A stretch of 6,411 nucleotides of DNA, taken from Bacteroidales bacterium (GTDB lineage: Bacteria > Bacteroidota > Bacteroidia > Bacteroidales > WCHB1-69). The stretch spans positions 1 through 6,411 of the forward strand of contig JAEERB010000132.1 of NCBI GenBank assembly GCA_016285615.1, in the 5' to 3' direction. Below are positions 1-5,751 of this stretch, one piece after another. The position numbers and the translations under genes were made by a program. Each line of letters starts with the position of its first letter. Position 1 is the stretch's first letter. The notes under the pieces are model-generated. The model was given only the letters and a program-made list of their open reading frames with translations. It ran no database searches and was not told the origin of the DNA.

Positions 1-360
1 TACACGGTTACCGTCACCGACCTCAACGGCTGTCGCAAGCAGGATACCGCTTGTGTCAAAGTGAAAGAAGTGATCTGCAAAGAGCCATTCATCTTTGTAC
101 CCAACGCCTTCACGCCCAACGGCGACGGCAAGAACGACGTCTTCTATGTGCGCGGCAATGAGTTCCTCTTGTCGTTCATCCTCCGCATCTACGACCGATG
201 GGGCGAGAAAGTATTTGAAAGTGAGAACATTGAAGATGGTTGGGACGGCACTTTCAGAGGCAAGATTTGCCAGCCCGGCATATATGATTTCTATCTGGAA
301 GCCACATGCCACGGCAAACAACGCTTCATCAAAAAAGGCAACATCACATTGATACGATAG
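1..360 (+). CDS. C-terminal end of a T9SS-secreted surface protein (gliding motility-associated C-terminal domain), 5' truncated
   Basis: The reading frame is open from base 1 to the TAG at 358-360 and encodes the last 119 residues; the start lies outside the window. The first residues (YTVTVTDLNGC) look like the final strand of a SprB-type or PKD-like beta-sandwich repeat, common in giant adhesins of Bacteroidota. From about residue 30 the sequence FVPNAFTPNGDGKNDVF begins the CHU_C / gliding motility-associated C-terminal domain. It continues through IYDRWGEKVFES, DGWDGTFRG and PGIYDFYLEA to the terminal NITLIR strand. By family knowledge this is a type B sorting domain that directs export through the type IX secretion system and attachment to, or release from, the cell surface. 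The domain looks intact. The function of the passenger part cannot be judged here. An internal GTG or ATG start (for example at 61) is not credible, because it would remove the preceding repeat. Confidence 0.9.
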   Translation, partial: YTVTVTDLNGCRKQDTACVKVKEVICKEPFIFVPNAFTPNGDGKNDVFYVRGNEFLLSFILRIYDRWGEKVFESENIEDGWDGTFRGKICQPGIYDFYLEATCHGKQRFIKKGNITLIR

Positions 361-386
361 CCACGACACTTATTAATTATCCACTC

Positions 387-1667
387 ATGAAACTACTATA
401 TCGAACTGGAAAACAAATTCTTACCTTACTAATTCTGCTATTCCTGTACACCTCGGTTTTCGCCTCTTACATCTTAATTCCCATGGATCTGACGCAGAAA
501 AACCATCTCAAGGCGTACGGCATAGCCTACTTTGCAGTGGCCCACGATGTTGATATGAGCTGGCTACTCAACTACCGAGGCGGCAGTTTCATGTGCCAAT
601 ATGCGTCATCTATTGAGAACGAGTGTGTGGTGCGCAATGTCTCCTACCAAGTGATTGCCGATGTGCAAGCCGAGGCTATCCAACAGGAGATTGCCGCTAT
701 CGACGCCAATATGAACGAGATAAGACTCACCAAACTTCCCAAAATCGCGGTTTATTCACCCAAGAACAAATTGCCATGGGACGATGCAGTGACATTGGTG
801 CTTACCTACGCCGAAATTCCCTACGATGTGATTTACGATGAGGAGGTGCTCAGTGGCTCACTGCCCAAGTACGACTGGCTGCACTTGCACCACGAGGATT
901 TCACGGGCCAATTCGGCAAGTTTTGGATGAGTTACCGCAATGCCGCATGGTATCAACAAGATGTGCAAGAAAACAAGGATATGGCCACTAAATTGGGCTT
1001 CTCAAAGGTTTCACAGATGAAGTTAGCCGTGGCCAAATCAATACGTGATTTTGTAGCTGGTGGCGGCTACCTCTTCGCCATGTGCTCAGGCCCCGACAGC
1101 TATGACGTGGCCCTGGCGGCAGATGGTGTGGACATCTGCGATGTCATGTTCGACGGCGACCCGATAGACCCCGACGCCCAATCAAAGCTTAATTACGATA
1201 ACACCTTCGCTTTCACCAATTTCCATATTGTCACCAATGCTTACGAATACGAAATTTCGGACATTGACGTGGAGGCGCAGTTGCATTTCAACAACAAGAA
1301 GAACGACTTTTTCACCTTGTTCGAGTTCTCGGCCAAATGGGACCCTGTACCCTGTATGCTCTGCCAAAACCACTTGACGGTCATTCCGGGCTTTATGGGA
1401 CAAACGACAGCGTTCAAGAAAGACAAAATCAAGCCTACAGTAGTCATTATGGGTGATGCCCCGCAATTTGACGAAGCTCGCTACATACACGGCGAATACG
1501 GGCGCGGCACATGGACATTCTACTCGGGCCACGACCCAGAAGACTACCAACATTTGGTGAACGACAAGGCCACCGACTTGGATCTCTACCCCAATTCGGC
1601 AGGTTACAGACTGATTCTCAACAATGTACTATTTCCCGCAGCCAAGAAGCAACAACAGAAGACCTAA
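387..1667 (+). CDS. Exported Bacteroidota-specific protein of the family labelled 'asparagine synthetase B' (probable glutamine-amidotransferase-like fold)
   Basis: The protein has 426 residues. The start at 387 is chosen because it gives a classic signal peptide: MKLLYRTGKQ, a hydrophobic core of Leu/Ile, then probable signal peptidase I cleavage after VFA near residue 26. The open frame extends back to 306, but that part overlaps the upstream gene. The mature N-terminus (SYILIPMDLTQKNHLKAYG) and the WLLNYRGGSF motif (59-68) are hallmarks I recognise from a conserved Bacteroidota family commonly named asparagine synthetase B. I see no N-terminal catalytic Cys and no ATP-pyrophosphatase motif of a true AsnB, and the protein is predicted to be periplasmic. 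The central part (KIAVYSPKNK at 119-128, YDWLHLHHEDF at 162-172, YLFAMCSGPDS at 228-238, GRGTWTFYSGHDPEDYQH at 372-389) resembles a class I amidotransferase-like alpha/beta fold. Cys233 would sit at a nucleophile-elbow position and His382/Glu385 near the C-terminus; this is inference. The substrate is unknown. The gene lies 26 nt after the T9SS substrate gene and may be co-transcribed with it. Confidence 0.8.
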   Translation: MKLLYRTGKQILTLLILLFLYTSVFASYILIPMDLTQKNHLKAYGIAYFAVAHDVDMSWLLNYRGGSFMCQYASSIENECVVRNVSYQVIADVQAEAIQQEIAAIDANMNEIRLTKLPKIAVYSPKNKLPWDDAVTLVLTYAEIPYDVIYDEEVLSGSLPKYDWLHLHHEDFTGQFGKFWMSYRNAAWYQQDVQENKDMATKLGFSKVSQMKLAVAKSIRDFVAGGGYLFAMCSGPDSYDVALAADGVDICDVMFDGDPIDPDAQSKLNYDNTFAFTNFHIVTNAYEYEISDIDVEAQLHFNNKKNDFFTLFEFSAKWDPVPCMLCQNHLTVIPGFMGQTTAFKKDKIKPTVVIMGDAPQFDEARYIHGEYGRGTWTFYSGHDPEDYQHLVNDKATDLDLYPNSAGYRLILNNVLFPAAKKQQQKT

Positions 1668-1729
1668 GCCAACTTTTTTCTGTATCGTTTCAACGCCAAA
1701 CTACACATTTAAGTAGATTTTCAAGAAAA

Positions 1730-1749
1730 AATCCCTAATAATAGGGATT
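1730..1749. promoter_or_regulatory. Perfect 8-bp inverted repeat overlapping the -33 element (candidate operator)
   Basis: The arms are AATCCCTA (1730-1737) and TAGGGATT (1742-1749), separated by ATAA. The arms are exact reverse complements. The right arm shares its last two T residues with the TTG of the -33 element at 1748-1750. A bound repressor would therefore block the sigma factor, while an activator would sit immediately upstream. The identity of the regulator is not known to me from this motif. A terminator for the preceding gene is less likely, because no T-run follows the right arm. Confidence 0.55.
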
Positions 1750-1778
1750 GACAGGGAAATAAAGTCGCAGTATTTTTG
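1748..1778 (+). promoter_or_regulatory. Bacteroidota-type sigma-ABfr promoter for the porin-feoAB unit
   Basis: A -33 TTG at 1748-1750 is followed after 20 bp by TATTTTTG at 1771-1778, an exact match to the Bacteroidota -7 consensus TAnnTTTG. Spacing of about 19-21 bp is typical for this promoter class. Transcription would start at about 1783-1787, giving a leader of about 145 nt before the ATG at 1930. No comparable TAnnTTTG match is seen in the 84-nt gap before feoAB, so this is the most likely promoter for the whole iron unit. Confidence 0.65.
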
Positions 1779-1826
1779 CAACAAATTTAAAGCAACACAC
1801 CTACTAATGAAAAATCGAAGGACTCC

Positions 1827-1862
1827 TTTGATTTTCCACGACGGCCATCATGGAAAATCAAA
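1827..1862 (+). promoter_or_regulatory. Leader hairpin 1: 12-bp perfect stem
   Basis: TTTGATTTTCCA (1827-1838) and TGGAAAATCAAA (1851-1862) are exact reverse complements around a 12-nt interval. Inside it, after a C-A mismatch, two more pairs (G1840-C1849 and A1841-T1848) can extend the stem, leaving a six-base loop CGGCCA. It lies about 45 nt after the predicted transcription start and about 65 nt before the porin ATG. No T-run follows, so a simple intrinsic terminator is unlikely. A regulatory or stabilising RNA structure in the 5' leader is more plausible. Confidence 0.55.
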
Positions 1863-1874
1863 AACGTACCGATT

Positions 1875-1907
1875 GTGTTCATCAGTCATTGGGCGACTGA
1901 CAAACAC
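1875..1907 (+). promoter_or_regulatory. Leader hairpin 2: interrupted 11-bp stem close to the porin start
   Basis: GTGTT (1875-1879) pairs with AACAC (1903-1907). TCAGTC (1882-1887) pairs with GACTGA (1895-1900). The two helices are separated by a symmetric CA/CA internal loop and capped by ATTGGGC. The structure ends 22 nt before the ATG at 1930, close enough to affect ribosome access. Together with hairpin 1 it gives the leader a two-stem architecture. Function is inferred from position only. Confidence 0.45.
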
Positions 1908-1929
1908 CACACATTATGCCTTAACGCAA

Positions 1930-3036
1930 ATGAAAACGCTATGCCTTAGTTGCATATTAATGAATGTGGCACACAACCTTTCAGCACAAACCCCTGACAG
2001 CTTGCTAGAGCCTCCACGTCGCCTATTCGACTTTGAGGCCACCTATACGGGCGATTTTGCAGGTAATGCTATGGGCGGCATCAAACAGGGTTTTGGCTTT
2101 TTAGGATATGCTACCATGAACATCACCTTCAATACCGAAGCCGCTGGCTGGTGGAAGGGCGGCAGTCTCACTATTGGCGGCGCCTCCACTCACGGAGCAA
2201 CCCCGACAGACTCGTGGTTAGGCGATTTCCAAGTAGCCGACAATATCGAAGCTGGCAATCATATTTTTTTGCAAAACATTTATTTCCAACAGAATATCGG
2301 TCCCGTTGACATCACTGCAGGTCTGCACGATTTCAATGCCGCTTATGCTTTTCTTGACCATGCCTCTCTGTTTTTAAACAGCTCTTTCGGTATCAACTCT
2401 GTTTTGGCCAGCTCTTTTGACGTGCCTATGTTCCCTATCAACTCATGGGGACTGACCGTGAATTGGAATGCCACCCCATGGCTCAACATCAGAGCAGGTG
2501 CTTACGATTCGCCATTGGGATTTGACGAAAACCCTTACAATATAAAATGGCGCTTTAGACCCGATAAAGGCGCCGTCATTGCTGGCGAAATCGAGTTCCT
2601 CACCAACATCCGTCAAGAGATGGCAGGCACGTACAAAATTGGTACCGTCTATCAGACCGCCAAACGCCTTATAGAAGTCCATTTTTGTGGCGAACAAATC
2701 TTGTGGAAACGGCAGGAACGCAATCTGGCTCTGTTCCTTACTGCCGCATGGACTCCCAAAGCTAAGAGTGAAAACTTTGTCCATTGGTCTGCAGGAATGC
2801 ATTTTACGGGCATTTTCTCGAAAAAAGGGAAAGATTGTTTGGGTTTGGCTTGTACATCCTCATGGTTGAATAATGACTTTGGACAAGAAACCGCCCTTGA
2901 ATTCACCTATCAATACACCTTCAACGAGCACTTCTACTTACAACCTGACATCCAATACATTATCACCCCTGCCGGCACCGAAGAAACTTACAAAAATCCT
3001 TTGTTTATGGCCCTACGACTGGGGATAAGCTTTTGA
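1930..3036 (+). CDS. OprB-family outer-membrane porin
   Basis: The protein has 368 residues from the ATG at 1930. This start is preferred over the in-frame ATG at 1807, because only the later one begins a signal peptide (MKTLCLSCILMNVAHNLSA, cleaved before QTPDS). The extra 41 codons contain no recognisable domain and cover the two leader hairpins. The mature protein shows OprB-type features: GGIKQGFGFLGYATMNITFN (49-68), a WWKGGSLTIGGASTHG block, then VADNIEAGN, LHDFNAAYAFLDHASLFLNS and SSFGINSVLASSFDVP. Also present are GLTVNWNATPWLNIRAGAYD and LQPDIQYIITPAG near the end, and the chain finishes in Phe, the usual last residue of Gram-negative beta-barrels. OprB relatives are carbohydrate-selective porins and are somewhat longer (about 420-450 residues in general). 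Here the gene sits 84 nt upstream of feoAB in the same orientation, so metal or metal-chelate passage is an alternative. Substrate specificity cannot be read from the sequence. Confidence 0.82.
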   Translation: MKTLCLSCILMNVAHNLSAQTPDSLLEPPRRLFDFEATYTGDFAGNAMGGIKQGFGFLGYATMNITFNTEAAGWWKGGSLTIGGASTHGATPTDSWLGDFQVADNIEAGNHIFLQNIYFQQNIGPVDITAGLHDFNAAYAFLDHASLFLNSSFGINSVLASSFDVPMFPINSWGLTVNWNATPWLNIRAGAYDSPLGFDENPYNIKWRFRPDKGAVIAGEIEFLTNIRQEMAGTYKIGTVYQTAKRLIEVHFCGEQILWKRQERNLALFLTAAWTPKAKSENFVHWSAGMHFTGIFSKKGKDCLGLACTSSWLNNDFGQETALEFTYQYTFNEHFYLQPDIQYIITPAGTEETYKNPLFMALRLGISF

Positions 3037-3080
3037 TAATGAATAATGTACAATTAACAATTTATAATAAGATAGATTAT

Positions 3081-3108
3081 CTAACAACTAAAAACTAAAG
3101 ACTAACAA
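3081..3108 (+). repeat. Four tandem degenerate heptamers in the feoAB leader
   Basis: Four consecutive seven-base units, CTAACAA, CTAAAAA, CTAAAGA and CTAACAA, fill 3081-3108, directly before the feoAB start at 3121. The first and last units are identical. The tract is A-rich and unstructured, a favourable context for Bacteroidota translation starts, which lack Shine-Dalgarno sequences. It may be nothing more than that, or a slippage-prone simple repeat. Confidence 0.5.
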
Positions 3109-3120
3109 CCAAATCTCATC

Positions 3121-5484
3121 ATGACTCTCAAAGAATTACAAATCGGACAATCTGCTCTTATACAAGCCATTGGCGGACAAGGAGCATTACGACAGCACTT
3201 TTTAGATATGGGTTTGATACCGGGAGCTGAAATCAAAGTGCTCAAATATGCCCCTCTGGGCGACCCGATGGAGGTTAAGATTCACGGATACTCGCTCTCG
3301 TTGCGATTGGCTGAAGCAGCTGAGATTGAGATTGTTCCACTCGACAACACCCAACAGGCCGACGAAGAGTTAGGTTCTCTGATTGACAATGTGCCGTATA
3401 ATGCGGCGTTGCATGAACATAATGCCCACCCTGGCTTGGGTGAGGAAGGCAAATACCATTCTGCTACGGATGAAAATCCGCTGCCTAAGGGCTCGAAGCT
3501 GACCTTTGCTTTGGCAGGCCAACAAAACAGCGGCAAGACTACCCTCTTCAACCAACTGACAGGAGCCAACCAGCACGTGGGCAATTTCCCTGGAATCACT
3601 GTTGACCGTAAAGACGGCGCCATCAAAGGGCACGCCGACACGTTGGTCACCGACCTGCCTGGCATCTATTCGCTGTCGCCCTACTCTGCCGAAGAAATTG
3701 TCACCCGCAACATGATTCTGAACGAGAAGCCCAAGGCTATCATCAATATTGTGGATGCCACTAACATTGAGCGCAACCTCTATCTAACAGTACAACTGAT
3801 GGAACTGGGGGTTCCTATGGTGCTGGCATTAAATATGATGGACGAAGTAAAGAACAACGGCGGCGCCATCCGTGTCAATGAGATGGAGAAGTTGTTAGGC
3901 ATTCCCGTTGTGCCCATCTCGGCAGCCAAGAATGAAGGTGTTGACGAATTGGTAGAACACGCCATCCACGTGGCTAAATACCAGGAAACGCCTATCCGTC
4001 AGGACTTTTGCGTAAAGAATGAAGAAGGCGGCGCCGTGCACCGCTGTCTGCATAGCATCATGCACCTGATTGAGGACCATGCCGAAAAAGCCGGCTTGCC
4101 TTCTCGTTTTGCAGCCGACAAGTTGGTTGAAGGTGACGAGAGTGTTATGAGTGCCTTGCAACTAACTCAAAATGAGCAAGAAACCATCGAACATATTATC
4201 AAACAGATGGAAGAAGAACGCGGGTTGGATCGCAATGCGGCTATGGCTGACATGCGCTTCGCCTTCATTAAACATCTGTGTGCCAGAACTGTAGTAAAGC
4301 CAAGAGAGAACAAAGATCGTGTCAGAAGCGGCAAAATCGACCGCCTGCTGACAGGCAAGTACACGGCGCTGCCTATGTTCATTTTGATATTGGCCTTGGT
4401 GTTCTGGCTAACCTTCGATGTCATAGGTGCCTGGCTGCAAGATCTGCTTGATGCGGGCATCACCGCCCTGGGCGACATGGTCAACACAGCCTTCGTTGAA
4501 TGGCAAGTCAGCGAGCCCATCCGATCACTCGTTGTGGACGCCATCTTCGGCGGTGTGGGCAGCGTGCTCAGTTTTGTGCCCATCATCATCGTACTCTTCT
4601 TCTTCCTCTCACTAATGGAAGATAGTGGCTACATGGCACGTATAGCCTTCATTTCGGATGGTCTGCTACGCAAGTTGGGCCTCTCGGGACGAAGCATCGT
4701 GCCCATGCTCATCAGTTTCGGCTGCACCGTGCCTGGCGTGATGGCTACCCGCACATTGCCGTCCACTTACGACCGTAAGCGAACCATCATTCTTACGCCG
4801 TTTATGAGTTGCTCGGCTAAGATTGCCATCTACGGCTTCCTCACCAACGCCTTCTTCCCCAACCACACGGGATTAATTATGGTGGGCCTCTATCTGCTGG
4901 GCATTCTCGTCGGCATTGTTGTGGCCCTGATTTCCAAAGCATTCCGCAAAAGCAAAGAGACCACGCCCTTTGTCATGGAACTGCCACCCTACCGTATGCC
5001 CGGCGCCAAGAATGTGGGCCACCTACTGTGGGACAAGACCAAAGACTTTGTACAGAGAGCGTTTACCGTCATCTTCCTGGCCACGTTGGTGGTGTGGTTC
5101 CTGCAATCGTTCGACTTCCGCTTCAACATGGTGGAAGATAGCGCCGACAGCATGTTGGCCACTATTGCTGGAGGCATTGCCTTCATCTTCCAGCCGTTGG
5201 GCATGGACGACTGGCGCATTGTCACCTCGCTCATTTCGGGCTTCCTGGCCAAAGAGAGCGTCGTTTCCACCATGGAAGTGCTTAATATGACCGAGTCGTT
5301 GACTACTCTCACCGCCATTCCACTACTCATTTTCAGCTTGTTATACACACCGTGCGTGGCCGCTATTGCATCGGTACGCCGCGAATTAGGCAGCAAGTGG
5401 GCACTCTGGATGATCTTTTTCCAATGTGCCGTAGCTTGGGTAGCCGCTTGGATTGGTTATCTGATAGCCGGATTATTTATCTAA
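3121..5484 (+). CDS. feoB: FeoAB fusion: ferrous iron transporter with N-terminal FeoA domain
   Basis: A 787-residue inner-membrane Fe(II) importer. Residues 1-75 form a FeoA SH3-like domain (LRQHFLDMGLIPGAEIKVL, then DPMEVKIHGYSLSLR). Residues 76-125 are an acidic linker with His98, His100, His103 and His113. The FeoB G domain follows: G1 GQQNSGKT (133-140), G2 Thr160 in FPGIT, G3 DLPG (178-181), G4 NMMD (238-241) and G5 SAAK (267-270). A helical GDI-like region spans about 285-400. The membrane part begins near 415 and holds two Gate regions. These include EDSGYMARIAF (500-510), FGCTVPG with Cys535 (533-539), MSCSAK with Cys564 (562-567), FLAKES (708-713) and TPCV with Cys745 (743-746). All motifs expected of a working FeoB are present and the frame is intact. 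FeoA-FeoB fusions are well known in Bacteroidales. It follows the porin gene by 84 nt and precedes the Cys-rich gene by 19 nt. No separate FeoC is seen. There is no Shine-Dalgarno sequence at the start. Confidence 0.97.
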   Translation: MTLKELQIGQSALIQAIGGQGALRQHFLDMGLIPGAEIKVLKYAPLGDPMEVKIHGYSLSLRLAEAAEIEIVPLDNTQQADEELGSLIDNVPYNAALHEHNAHPGLGEEGKYHSATDENPLPKGSKLTFALAGQQNSGKTTLFNQLTGANQHVGNFPGITVDRKDGAIKGHADTLVTDLPGIYSLSPYSAEEIVTRNMILNEKPKAIINIVDATNIERNLYLTVQLMELGVPMVLALNMMDEVKNNGGAIRVNEMEKLLGIPVVPISAAKNEGVDELVEHAIHVAKYQETPIRQDFCVKNEEGGAVHRCLHSIMHLIEDHAEKAGLPSRFAADKLVEGDESVMSALQLTQNEQETIEHIIKQMEEERGLDRNAAMADMRFAFIKHLCARTVVKPRENKDRVRSGKIDRLLTGKYTALPMFILILALVFWLTFDVIGAWLQDLLDAGITALGDMVNTAFVEWQVSEPIRSLVVDAIFGGVGSVLSFVPIIIVLFFFLSLMEDSGYMARIAFISDGLLRKLGLSGRSIVPMLISFGCTVPGVMATRTLPSTYDRKRTIILTPFMSCSAKIAIYGFLTNAFFPNHTGLIMVGLYLLGILVGIVVALISKAFRKSKETTPFVMELPPYRMPGAKNVGHLLWDKTKDFVQRAFTVIFLATLVVWFLQSFDFRFNMVEDSADSMLATIAGGIAFIFQPLGMDDWRIVTSLISGFLAKESVVSTMEVLNMTESLTTLTAIPLLIFSLLYTPCVAAIASVRRELGSKWALWMIFFQCAVAWVAAWIGYLIAGLFI

Positions 5485-5503
5485 TCGCTTAAATGACAAC
5501 ACT

Positions 5504-5689
5504 ATGAACGCCGCAAGCATCATCATACTCATCGTCATTGTGACAGCCGTTGCCGCCGCCATTTATGCCCGCTACAAACAAAGAAAATCGGGCAAATGCA
5601 GTTGCGGCTGCGGGGGATGCCAGTTTCGAGATGACTGCCATAAGGAGACGAAAAACATAATTCACAATTCAAATAACAGAAAAAAATAA
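5504..5689 (+). CDS. FeoB-associated Cys-rich membrane protein
   Basis: A 61-residue protein starting 19 nt after the feoAB stop. An N-terminal hydrophobic helix (about residues 5-22, SIIILIVIVTAVAAAIYA) is followed by a basic stretch (RYKQRK), which by the positive-inside rule places the C-terminus in the cytoplasm. It is followed by a cysteine cluster CSCGCGGC (Cys32, 34, 36, 39) with a fifth Cys at 45. This matches the small FeoB-associated Cys-rich membrane family usually found just downstream of feoB. Its exact role is not established. A part in Fe(II) handling, metal sensing or complex assembly is inferred, possibly filling the place of the absent FeoC. The last 15 residues or so are polar and of low complexity. 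Confidence 0.9.
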   Translation: MNAASIIILIVIVTAVAAAIYARYKQRKSGKCSCGCGGCQFRDDCHKETKNIIHNSNNRKK

Positions 5690-5694
5690 AGTAC

Positions 5695-5714
5695 AGACGC
5701 ACGGCCGTGCGTCT
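5695..5714. terminator. Perfect 20-bp GC-rich palindrome (terminator or dispersed palindromic repeat)
   Basis: The arms AGACGCACGG (5695-5704) and CCGTGCGTCT (5705-5714) are exact reverse complements. As RNA this would be an 8-bp stem with a GGCC loop. It is followed by the pyrimidine-rich CTTCTTC rather than a clean T-run. It lies six nt after the stop of the Cys-rich gene and 37 nt before the next start, where a terminator of the iron unit would be expected. I recall very similar ACGCACGGCCGTGCGT palindromes as frequent intergenic elements in bacterial genomes, so it may instead be a dispersed repeat. Confidence 0.6.
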
Positions 5715-5751
5715 CTTCTTCAACAATTCACCACTTAAACGATTCACCGTC

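Larger units (their letters stand above)
1668..1929. other. 262-nt noncoding regulatory region between the exported protein and the porin
   Basis: This is the longest gene-free stretch once the porin start is set at 1930. It holds, in order, a T-run at 1674-1679 without a preceding stem, the 1730-1749 palindrome, the promoter at 1748-1778, and the two leader hairpins at 1827-1862 and 1875-1907. The frame from 1807 is open into the porin, but its 41 codons look like translated leader rather than protein. Confidence 0.6.

Noticed and set aside
306..386. Upstream in-frame ATG at 306 as start of the exported 'AsnB-like' protein
   Set aside because: It overlaps the T9SS sorting domain gene by 55 nt, and the added 27 residues would bury a textbook signal peptide that begins at 387.
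1182..1553. Minus-strand 123-codon frame in the exported protein gene
   Set aside because: It is antisense to a conserved coding region, has low-complexity valine-rich content and no domain or start context.
1674..1679. T-run after the exported protein gene as an intrinsic terminator
   Set aside because: No stem-loop precedes it within a suitable distance.
1807..1929. N-terminal extension of the porin from the ATG at 1807
   Set aside because: It would place 41 non-hydrophobic residues before the signal peptide, and it coincides with two RNA hairpins. Forty-one open codons are plausible by chance.
3035..3081. GATAAT/ATTATC inverted repeat flanking the porin-feoAB gap
   Set aside because: Only 6 bp of A/T-rich arms with a 35-nt spacer; expected by chance in AT-rich DNA.
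3282..3665. Long minus-strand open frame inside feoAB
   Set aside because: It lies wholly within the well-supported FeoAB coding sequence and has no recognisable domain; it is a shadow. The same holds for minus-strand frames at 4167-4589 and 4989-5396.
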